Assembly: GCA_943349725.1 (NCBI GenBank)
Contig: CALQZP010000058.1
Coordinates: 1 to 5,141 of the forward strand
DNA: 5,141 nucleotides
Reading direction: 5' to 3'
Origin: Candidatus Nomurabacteria bacterium
Lineage (GTDB): Bacteria > Patescibacteriota > Minisyncoccia > Phycocordibacterales > UBA10002
The translations under genes and the position numbers were made by a program. The notes beneath the pieces were generated by a model. The model did not search any database. It saw only the letters and a program-made list of their open reading frames with translations, and had not been told where the DNA came from. This document shows, in pieces, positions 1 through 4,359 of this stretch (the first letter of the stretch is position 1; every line of letters starts with the position of its first letter).

Positions 1-2
1 CG

Positions 3-206
3 CCCGTTTCGTGGCAAGGCTGGCTTATCGCGCTGATTTTTACCATCGCGATATTCCGCAATTTTCTTCGCATAGACGAGGACTCGCACTCCGTGAGCGA
101 TACGCTTATTAATTTTATTCCGCAAACAATCGGTCTCGTGCTTATTCTGGCACTCGTTTGCTGGCTTACCTCGCCAAAACAGCAACCTCCCTCGGACATC
201 AAGTGA
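3..206 (+). CDS. C-terminal part of a small integral membrane protein (5' end outside the window)
   Basis: An open frame enters from the left edge and ends at TGA 204-206, giving 67 visible residues. The visible part begins PVSWQGWLIALIFTIAIF, a hydrophobic helix. A short polar linker with the sequence RIDEDSHSVSDTL follows, then a second helix (about residues 40-57, IGLVLILALVCWL) and a polar tail ending in PSDIK. The other two + frames hit stops early, which supports this one. I recall similar two-helix proteins with a D-SHSVSDTL-type linker among Patescibacteria hypothetical proteins, but I cannot assign a function. The next gene starts 43 nt downstream and has its own RBS, so co-transcription is possible but unproven. 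Confidence 0.7.
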   Translation, partial: PVSWQGWLIALIFTIAIFRNFLRIDEDSHSVSDTLINFIPQTIGLVLILALVCWLTSPKQQPPSDIK

Positions 207-214
207 TATCTCTG

Positions 215-223
215 TGGTACTAT
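215..223 (+). promoter_or_regulatory. Possible extended -10 promoter element for the methyltransferase operon
   Basis: TGGTACTAT fits the TGn + hexamer layout of an extended -10 box. The hexamer TACTAT matches TATAAT at 4 of 6 positions. It lies 26 nt before the ATG at 250, just after the stop of the preceding gene, and leaves room for a short leader containing the RBS. No convincing -35 box was found. The call rests on position and weak sequence match only. Confidence 0.25.
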
Positions 224-234
224 TGCTATCGGAA

Positions 235-242
235 AAGAGGTG
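235..242 (+). promoter_or_regulatory. Ribosome binding site that fixes the methyltransferase start
   Basis: AAGAGGTG lies 7 nt before the ATG at 250. It is a good complement to the 16S 3' end and supports ATG 250 as the start. It is the only clear Shine-Dalgarno site at a gene start in the window. Confidence 0.65.
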
Positions 243-249
243 AAAAACT

Positions 250-819
250 ATGTGGAAAAAAACTAAAGATTCAGTTCTCTTCGCGTGGAACTGTGCGCTC
301 CACCCGATGCGCAATGCCTCTATCGTGCCGAGTTCCGCGAAAGCAGCGGAAGCTATGGTCGCTGGTATTGATTTTACAAAGATACGGACGGTCGTTGAAC
401 TTGGTCCGGGTACAGGGGTCTTTACTGAGGAACTGCTGAAACGGTGCATACTCGGAACCAAAGTTGTTCTAGTTGAAATTGAGGAAAAATACGTTGCCCT
501 TCTGCGGGAACGATTTGGCGACAAAGTGATAGTGGAACATGCGAGTGTCGCAGACCTTGAAACACTTATTGGGAAGCACGGCGGAAGAGTCGACCTCATT
601 GTTTCGGGCTTGCCCGTTTTAATTCCTTCGGTGACTGAGACACTTCTCGTGTCAATCAAACGGCACACGGAGCAAGGGACTATCTATCGGTTTTTTTCCT
701 ACGTTCCGCCGCTCGTCAGGCGCATCTATCGAGGGTTGCCGGTTCAAAAAATAGCCTTCGTGTTTTTGAATCTCCCGCCACTTTGGGTCTATGAGCTTTC
801 AGTATCCGAACATGCGTAA
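250..819 (+). CDS. SAM-dependent methyltransferase, PmtA-like (phospholipid N-methyltransferase family, COG3963 type)
   Basis: This 189-residue protein has a class I Rossmann methyltransferase core. Motif I is ELGPGTG (residues 50-56), which binds SAM. The acidic end of strand 2 is in VLVEIEEKY (73-81). A motif III-like ASVADL lies at 98-103, and motif IV DLIVSGLP at 115-122. The SGLP signature, the N-terminal HPMRNASIVPSSAKAA segment (18-33) and the C-terminal NLPPLWVYEL (174-183) are together typical of the small PmtA-like phospholipid N-methyltransferases. These methylate phosphatidylethanolamine headgroups at the membrane. RNA adenine dimethylases share motif I, but their catalytic N-hPPY/F motif is replaced here by SGLP. 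The length suits the family. The RBS at 235-242 sets the start, and the 3' end overlaps the tspO start, so the two are probably translationally coupled. The actual substrate in a CPR-type cell is not known; the family call is firmer than the reaction. Confidence 0.8.
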   Translation: MWKKTKDSVLFAWNCALHPMRNASIVPSSAKAAEAMVAGIDFTKIRTVVELGPGTGVFTEELLKRCILGTKVVLVEIEEKYVALLRERFGDKVIVEHASVADLETLIGKHGGRVDLIVSGLPVLIPSVTETLLVSIKRHTEQGTIYRFFSYVPPLVRRIYRGLPVQKIAFVFLNLPPLWVYELSVSEHA

Positions 820-1303
820 AGCACTACAACTCGTCGCATCGGTTGCCGTATCGGAACTCGCCGGCATCATCGGGGCGGTGTTTACCATGCCGGCAATCCC
901 GACATGGTACGCTGGGCTTATAAAGCCCGTGCTTAATCCACCCGCGTGGATATTCGGTCCCGTCTGGACGACGCTCTACGCGCTTATGGGCACCTCGCTC
1001 TTTCTCGTCTGGAGGCGACATTCCAACCTTCTCAAGAATGTTGGAATGTCGCGCCTTTTTAAATGGGCGGCTGGGATGTTTTTTGTCCAGCTCGCGCTGA
1101 ACACGCTCTGGTCCATTTTCTTTTTCGGAATGCATAACCCCGCGCTCGCGTTTCTTGATATCATTCTGCTCTGGCTCGCCATTCTCACAACCATAATTCT
1201 CTTTTACCGTATTTCCAAACCGGCTTCATATCTACTCTTGCCGTATATTCTTTGGGTGAGTTTTGCGTCGTACCTTAACTATTCGATTTGGATGCTTAAC
1301 TAA
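812..1303 (+). CDS. tspO: TspO/MBR family membrane protein (tryptophan-rich sensory protein)
   Basis: The product is 163 residues from ATG 812, with the five-helix TspO/peripheral benzodiazepine receptor fold. Family signatures are clear: after helix 1, the stretch LNPPAWIFGPVWTTLYALMG; then NTLWSIFFFGMHNPALAF in helix 3/4; and the C-terminal PYILWVSFASYLNYSIWMLN. Family members bind porphyrins or sterol-like ligands and act in stress or tetrapyrrole-linked regulation at the membrane; the ligand here is unknown. ATG 791 is an in-frame alternative (170 residues, 29-nt overlap with the methyltransferase). I prefer 812 because MRKALQLVASVAVSELAGIIGAVFT lines up with the usual TspO N-terminus and gives an 8-nt overlap; neither start has a Shine-Dalgarno site. 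The loop between helices 2 and 3 (RHSNLLKNVGMSR) is longer than usual and is encoded by a palindrome at 1015-1052. The gene is followed after 6 nt by the PQ-loop gene. Confidence 0.92.
   Translation: MRKALQLVASVAVSELAGIIGAVFTMPAIPTWYAGLIKPVLNPPAWIFGPVWTTLYALMGTSLFLVWRRHSNLLKNVGMSRLFKWAAGMFFVQLALNTLWSIFFFGMHNPALAFLDIILLWLAILTTIILFYRISKPASYLLLPYILWVSFASYLNYSIWMLN
1015..1052. repeat. 38-bp near-perfect palindrome inserted in frame in tspO
   Basis: The arms GCGACATTCCAAC (1015-1027) and GTTGGAATGTCGC (1040-1052) are a perfect 13-bp inverted repeat. The interior continues the symmetry: TTCT (1029-1032) pairs with AGAA (1035-1038) around a CA loop, with a single C/T mismatch at 1028/1039. The element encodes RHSNLLKNVGMSR, exactly the cytosolic or periplasmic loop between TspO helices 2 and 3, where related proteins are shorter. 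It looks like a palindromic mobile repeat tolerated in a loop. Only one copy is present in this window. Confidence 0.6.
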
Positions 1304-1309
1304 TTATTC

Positions 1310-1891
1310 ATGAACTTTTCCGTACTTTTTGCAACAATCGCGGTACTACTCAGTCTTGTAGGCGTGATTCCGTACTTCCGGGATATTTTTCGCCGGAAAA
1401 CAACGCCCCATGTGTATACGTGGTTCGTTTGGATGATGCTACAAGGTACAGGATTTTTTCTGATGTTAAGCGAGGGTGCGGGACTGGGAGCCGTCTCAAC
1501 GGGCATGTGGGCAGGAATAAATGCTTTTATTTTTGTTTTGTCATTTAAGTATGGGACCAAAAATATAACTGTCTTTGATACCGTCTGTTTTGTGGGGGCA
1601 CTTCTTGCAATGGCACTATGGTTTTTTCTTCACAATGCGTTACTCTCAATTATTGTCGTGTCCGGTATCGATTTCTTGGCTTATATTCCGACGTTCCGAA
1701 AAGCGTATGCAGAGCCCTACAGCGAAACCATTTCTATGTATATTTTGGGAGGCATCTCGTGTATTTTTTCCCTGCTCGCGCTGTCCACGTTCAGTTTCAC
1801 TACGTCTCTCTACTTGATAACTGTATTAGTCGCCAATTTTGCCGGTGTCGCCTTGGTCTGGTTAAGACGAAGGCACGTACCGTGTCGATAA
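1310..1891 (+). CDS. PQ-loop/SWEET-like polytopic membrane protein, function unknown
   Basis: The product is 193 residues, almost entirely hydrophobic, with about seven predicted helices. It contains two related halves. The first has IPYFRDIFRRKTTPHVYTW (residues 20-38) and the second IPTFRKAYAEPYSETISMY (126-144). Each has a proline at a helix end, an aromatic/Thr-F-R step, a basic or polar stretch and then T-x-x-x/S-x-x-x-Y/W before the next helix. This is the layout of PQ-loop repeats in SWEET/SemiSWEET transporters, although the diagnostic glutamine is Tyr in repeat 1 and Thr in repeat 2. A 3+1+3 helix arrangement is plausible. The family is inferred from this motif pattern, and transport of a small molecule is only a guess. 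The gene starts 6 nt after tspO and ends 4 nt before the cupin gene, so it belongs to the same transcription unit. No Shine-Dalgarno site precedes ATG 1310. The C-terminus ends in WLRRRHVPCR, a positively charged tail. Confidence 0.7.
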   Translation: MNFSVLFATIAVLLSLVGVIPYFRDIFRRKTTPHVYTWFVWMMLQGTGFFLMLSEGAGLGAVSTGMWAGINAFIFVLSFKYGTKNITVFDTVCFVGALLAMALWFFLHNALLSIIVVSGIDFLAYIPTFRKAYAEPYSETISMYILGGISCIFSLLALSTFSFTTSLYLITVLVANFAGVALVWLRRRHVPCR

Positions 1892-1895
1892 TGGT

Positions 1896-2258
1896 ATGTA
1901 CATCAAGGAGCTAAAAAATTGTGAAGAATTTATTGCTGGAGACAAGACGGTACTTCGGGAACTTTTACACGCGGACAAAATTCCCGATGCGGGGTTTCGA
2001 TATAGCCTGGCGCACGCGACGGTGAAAACGGGTGAGAGTTCAACTCCACACGCGCTCAAGACTTCAGAGGTGTATTACATTCTGGAAGGGGAAGGCGAAA
2101 TGCATATTGATGACGAATCAGAAAAAGTGAACACAGGACAAGTGATTGTCATTCCTCCGAACGCGAAGCAATATATTAAAAATATCGGCGACGGTGATTT
2201 GAAATTCCTGTGCATTGTTGACCCCGCGTGGCGGAAGGAGGACGAAATTATATTTTGA
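1896..2258 (+). CDS. Small single-domain cupin protein
   Basis: The 120-residue protein is one cupin_2-type beta-barrel. Motif 1 reads G46-x5-H52-A-L54-x3-E58-x6-G65 (ESSTPHALKTSEVYYILEG), so the first His and the Glu are kept while the second His is Leu. Motif 2 begins at G81, continues IPPNAKQYIKN (86-96), and has Gln92 where the metal-binding His usually lies. The tail FLCIVDPAWRKEDEIIF matches a common archaeal/bacterial small-cupin subfamily with similarly altered ligands, as I recall it. It may bind a metal weakly or serve as a ligand-binding or isomerase-like barrel; the substrate is unknown. ATG 1896 is the only sensible in-frame start, 4 nt after the previous stop. The strong AAGGAG at 1905-1910 lies inside the gene (coding IKEL) and does not serve an in-frame start. 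Confidence 0.85.
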   Translation: MYIKELKNCEEFIAGDKTVLRELLHADKIPDAGFRYSLAHATVKTGESSTPHALKTSEVYYILEGEGEMHIDDESEKVNTGQVIVIPPNAKQYIKNIGDGDLKFLCIVDPAWRKEDEIIF

Positions 2259-2276
2259 TTACCCTTCGTTTGTCTA

Positions 2277-2310
2277 TCTATTTTCTTATTCGCGCGAATA
2301 AGAAAATAGA
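2277..2310. repeat. Perfect 34-bp palindrome upstream of the peptidase gene
   Basis: The left arm TCTATTTTCTTATTCGC (2277-2293) is the exact reverse complement of the right arm (2294-2310); there is no spacer or mismatch. It sits between the cupin stop (2258) and the peptidase ATG (2326). In RNA it would form a long AU-rich hairpin with a CG-rich tip. No U-tract follows on either strand, so it is not a textbook intrinsic terminator. It could be an operator for a dimeric regulator, an mRNA-processing or end-stabilising hairpin, or another mobile palindrome. Confidence 0.75.
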
Positions 2311-2325
2311 AAAGTAGCATAAAAA

Positions 2326-3567
2326 ATGCAAACGCGAATCAAAAAAGTAGTACAACTTTTGAAATCGGAAAGAGCCGACGCGCTTTTGGTATGGAATCAA
2401 GAGGGAAGCGGACAGCCGGTGACGAGTTGGCTTTTGGGGTTTACGGGAACGGCGTCGGTGGTGCTGATAACGCGAAACACCCCTTCGCCTCGCCGACTCG
2501 GCACTTCCCCTCTAAAGAGGGGCAGAGGGGGAGGAAGACACCACCTATCGTGCTATCTCATAACTGACGGGCGGTACACGTCGCAAGCTAAAAAGGAGGC
2601 AAGAGGGTTTCAGATTTCCATTACCGCGGGACAGATGTCCGCGTTGAAGATTTTTGAGAAGCTTATACGAAAAAATGAGGTTAGGAAAATTATCTTTGAC
2701 GGGAGCGTGACAGCACATAGTGTGGTGGAGGAGGTAAGACAGACTACAAACACCCCACCTCAATCCTCCCCTCTAAAGAGGGGAGGAAGCAGAAAAGAAA
2801 TCGAATTGATTTCGCGGAAGCATATTTTGCAGGAATTGAGAGTAGTTAAAGAAAAAGACGAAATACAACTTCTGAAAAAGGTCGCCACTAGTGCTTGCAA
2901 GGCATTTGCGCGGCTGCTTCCTGAACTGCACGCGGGTATGACGGAGAAAGGTATTGCGAAAAGGTTGGAGGACTTGATGTTTGAAGAGGGTGCTGAGGGA
3001 ATCGCGTTTCCGACCATTGTCGCGTCGGGGAAGAATGGCGCGTTTCCGCACGCACGCCCAAGTGATAAGAAAATTAAAAGTGGGGAATTGGTAACGATTG
3101 ATTTTGGGGCGCGTTACAAGGGATATGTATCGGACATGACACGGACGATTGCGATAGGGAAGATATCGCCTCGACTCAAAGAAATGTATGAAGCGGTCCG
3201 AGAAGCGCAGGAACTCGGATGCACAAAAGCAAAGGCGGGAATGACGGGCGCGGACATTGACGCCGTTTGCAGAGACTACCTAACCAAGAAAGGGCTAGGG
3301 AACTATTTCACACACAGCACGGGGCACGGAATTGGGATGGAGGTGCATGAGTTGCCACATATTTCGCCCACCCCGCCTCAGTCCTCCCCTCTAAAGAGGG
3401 GAGGAGGAAAGAAACAAACACTATCGGCTGGGGCGGTGATTACGTGCGAGCCGGGGGTCTACATTCCTAATGTCGGGGGAGTGCGCATAGAAGATGCGCT
3501 CGTACTGACAAAGAATGGGAATATAAATCTATCCGAGAGTCTTTCAAGAGAATTATTGATACTTTGA
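2326..3567 (+). CDS. pepP: Xaa-Pro aminopeptidase / Xaa-Pro dipeptidase (M24B family) carrying three in-frame repeat insertions
   Basis: The 413-residue enzyme has an N-terminal creatinase-like domain (about 1-170) and a C-terminal pita-bread metallopeptidase domain (about 175-413). All five dinuclear metal ligands are present: Asp259 (VTIDFGA), Asp270 (YVSDMTRT), His334 (STGHGIGMEVHE), Glu375 (CEPGVY) and Glu389 (GGVRIEDA). The PHARPS motif (His242) and VHE (His341 region) are also kept. It would remove or split residues before proline in the cytoplasm. Three palindromic repeats add peptide at residues 51-71, 142-157 and 349-364. Removing these roughly 53 residues leaves about 360, the usual M24B length. 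They fall between strands of the N-domain, near the domain linker, and in the loop after the HEL-PHISP segment, away from the metal site. ATG 2326 follows an A-run without a Shine-Dalgarno site. PepP versus PepQ-like specificity cannot be decided from sequence alone. Confidence 0.88.
   Translation: MQTRIKKVVQLLKSERADALLVWNQEGSGQPVTSWLLGFTGTASVVLITRNTPSPRRLGTSPLKRGRGGGRHHLSCYLITDGRYTSQAKKEARGFQISITAGQMSALKIFEKLIRKNEVRKIIFDGSVTAHSVVEEVRQTTNTPPQSSPLKRGGSRKEIELISRKHILQELRVVKEKDEIQLLKKVATSACKAFARLLPELHAGMTEKGIAKRLEDLMFEEGAEGIAFPTIVASGKNGAFPHARPSDKKIKSGELVTIDFGARYKGYVSDMTRTIAIGKISPRLKEMYEAVREAQELGCTKAKAGMTGADIDAVCRDYLTKKGLGNYFTHSTGHGIGMEVHELPHISPTPPQSSPLKRGGGKKQTLSAGAVITCEPGVYIPNVGGVRIEDALVLTKNGNINLSESLSRELLIL
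2478..2538 (+). repeat. In-frame palindromic repeat, divergent copy A, in the peptidase gene
   Basis: The core CCCCTCTAAAGAGGGG (2507-2522) has 7-bp arms around AA. Upstream is a second short palindrome GCCGACTCGGC (2492-2502), and downstream a GGGGGAGGAAG tail. It starts with CACCCC like copies B and C and is in the same codon phase. The encoded stretch runs NTPSPRRLGTSPLKRG and then RGGGR (residues 51-71). It shares SPLKRG with the other copies but has an extra PRRLG block. It lies between the strands SVVLITR and CYLITDGRY, where related peptidases have a short turn. Confidence 0.75.
2749..2791 (+). repeat. In-frame palindromic repeat, copy B, in the peptidase gene
   Basis: A 22-bp core hairpin (2765-2786) has perfect 10-bp arms, CCTCCCCTCT and AGAGGGGAGG, around AA, preceded by CACCCCACCTCAAT. 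It encodes NTPPQSSPLKRGGSR (about residues 142-156). It lies at the end of the creatinase-like domain, just before the segment leading to the catalytic domain. It is nearly identical to copy C, with two differences in the 36 bp from CACCCC to the end of the core. Confidence 0.85.
3367..3408 (+). repeat. In-frame palindromic repeat, copy C, in the peptidase gene
   Basis: The same 22-bp core as copy B occurs at 3383-3404, preceded by CACCCCGCCTCAGT. It encodes PTPPQSSPLKRGGG (residues 348-361) in the same orientation and codon phase as copies A and B. It is placed in the loop between HELPHISP and LSAGAVITCEPG of the catalytic domain, a position where family members have a short variable loop of the type SP-x-L-x-GMV-T-EPG. 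The catalytic His334 and Glu375 flank it but are intact. Confidence 0.85.
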
Positions 3568-3572
3568 TGCTG

Positions 3573-3609
3573 AAATATAAAGAACAGACCAAGAGAAACT
3601 CTTGGTCTG
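3573..3609 (-). terminator. Intrinsic terminator of the - strand hydroxylase gene
   Basis: CAGACCAAGAG (3585-3595) and CTCTTGGTCTG (3599-3609) form a perfect 11-bp stem with a 3-nt loop. Read on the - strand the hairpin is followed by TTCTTTATATTT, a U-rich tract, and it lies 20 nt after the hydroxylase stop codon. On the + strand the hairpin is followed by GGGGCGAAG, so it is a poorer terminator for the convergent peptidase gene, though the hairpin may still protect that mRNA's 3' end. Confidence 0.75.
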
Positions 3610-3629
3610 GGGCGAAGTGAGCCGATGGT

Positions 3630-4226
3630 TTACTGAAGAACGGGTGCTTTTTGGACAGAAGCATCCTTCGGTTGAACATCGGGAATCATCGGGCCTTGCG
3701 GTTGGGCGAACCGCACTTTTGACCGGAGCAGAAGTGTTCCGAGAAAAAAGTCCGCAAGAGGTAACACCACGTTGAAGTTCCGGTTCATGTACCGATGGTG
3801 AAGGAGGTGATGTCCGTTCAGCCGGAAGAAAATACCCGTACGTTCCACGTTCCTCTCCCTTGGAAGATGCATACACCAATGTATGTATTCATAGGTGCCG
3901 TAGTACAGTCCGATAACGACTGCCGCCGTTACAGGAACTGTCCACGTGCGCATATACCACCCGACGAGGTCAAAGGGTATTCCTGAAATGAGGATGAGTA
4001 TGGGACCGTTCCACCACGCCATTGGAATGGTATGCTTCGTTTTTTCCTCAATCAGATGATAGGTGTGGTCGGCTTTGAATATCCTGTGGTGTGTCAGCGC
4101 GTGGGCGACATAGGCGTAGTCAAATCCTCCGAGTGGCCGATGCATAAGAAATCGGTGGAGTGTCCATTCGAAGAAAGAGGCGTAAGGAATAGCGCAAAGT
4201 ACCGTCATCAATATGAGTAGCAACAT
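3630..4226 (-). CDS. Fatty acid hydroxylase superfamily membrane protein (histidine-box di-iron enzyme)
   Basis: The 198-residue membrane protein carries the full set of histidine boxes of the fatty acid hydroxylase/sterol desaturase/carotene hydroxylase superfamily: H24-RFLM-H29, H42-ALT-HH47 with H54 and H57 nearby, H116-WCM-H120, and HH-LL-HH (139-144). These bind a di-iron centre that hydroxylates or desaturates a lipid substrate with O2. Hydrophobic segments lie at about 2-17, 72-90 and 97-113. The C-terminal NRNFNVVLPLADFFLGTLL is the usual end of the fold, after which a polar Pro/Gln-rich tail of about 28 residues follows. ATG 4226 is the most upstream possible start because an in-frame TGA lies at 4230-4232; Met7 is an alternative, and no Shine-Dalgarno site is evident. 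The substrate (fatty acyl chain, carotenoid or other) cannot be told. The gene is divergent from the 4360 membrane gene and ends before a clear terminator. It requires oxygen if active, which is noteworthy in a CPR-type organism. Confidence 0.85.
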   Translation of the reverse strand: MLLLILMTVLCAIPYASFFEWTLHRFLMHRPLGGFDYAYVAHALTHHRIFKADHTYHLIEEKTKHTIPMAWWNGPILILISGIPFDLVGWYMRTWTVPVTAAVVIGLYYGTYEYIHWCMHLPRERNVERTGIFFRLNGHHLLHHRYMNRNFNVVLPLADFFLGTLLLRSKVRFAQPQGPMIPDVQPKDASVQKAPVLQ

Positions 4227-4279
4227 AGTTCAGGTGTGTTTAGGGGTTGACTGTGTGTTCGTCAAAAAGCTCTGGCATA

Positions 4280-4285
4280 AGTATA
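4280..4285 (-). promoter_or_regulatory. Candidate -10 box for the hydroxylase gene
   Basis: On the - strand the sequence reads GGGG-TATACT-TATG; TATACT matches the -10 consensus at 5 of 6 positions. It would place transcription start near 4273 and give a leader of about 47 nt before ATG 4226. No good -35 box is visible at the expected distance. Confidence 0.4.
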
Positions 4286-4339
4286 CCCCACACCACACAT
4301 TTCCTATTGTTCGGTGTTGAGGTATACGGCTTCAAGTTT

Positions 4340-4348
4340 TGCTATACT
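4340..4348 (+). promoter_or_regulatory. Extended -10 promoter just upstream of the 4360 gene
   Basis: TGCTATACT fits the extended -10 layout TGn-TATAAT with 5 of 6 in the hexamer. Its expected start point, about 4355, is only some 5 nt before ATG 4360, so the transcript would be nearly leaderless, consistent with the absence of a Shine-Dalgarno site. A weak TTGAGG lies at 4317-4322, but its spacer of 20 nt is too long for a standard -35. Confidence 0.5.
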
Positions 4349-4359
4349 TTATCCATTCT

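Noticed and set aside
158..439. Open frame overlapping the start of the methyltransferase
   Set aside because: It has no family features and covers both the tail of the upstream gene and the well-supported methyltransferase in another frame.
605..616. Hairpin CGGGC-TT-GCCCG followed by TTTTAATT, looking like a terminator
   Set aside because: The stem is only 5 bp with a 2-nt loop, and it lies inside the conserved SGLPVLIP motif of the methyltransferase, so coding constraint explains it.
1905..1923. AAGGAG 10 nt before GTG 1921 as an alternative cupin start
   Set aside because: GTG 1921 is out of frame with the cupin and opens only a short frame. The purine run encodes KEL within the cupin N-terminus.
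2507..3404. The three CCCCTCTAAAGAGGGG repeats as a CRISPR array or tandem repeat
   Set aside because: Spacing is irregular (about 260 and 620 bp) and the intervening DNA is conserved peptidase coding sequence, so these are dispersed in-frame elements.
4281..4327. GTATACC (4281-4287) and GGTATAC (4321-4327) as paired operator half-sites between the divergent genes
   Set aside because: GTATAC is self-palindromic and short, and one copy overlaps the - strand -10 box; two occurrences over about 45 bp are too weak to call a regulator site.
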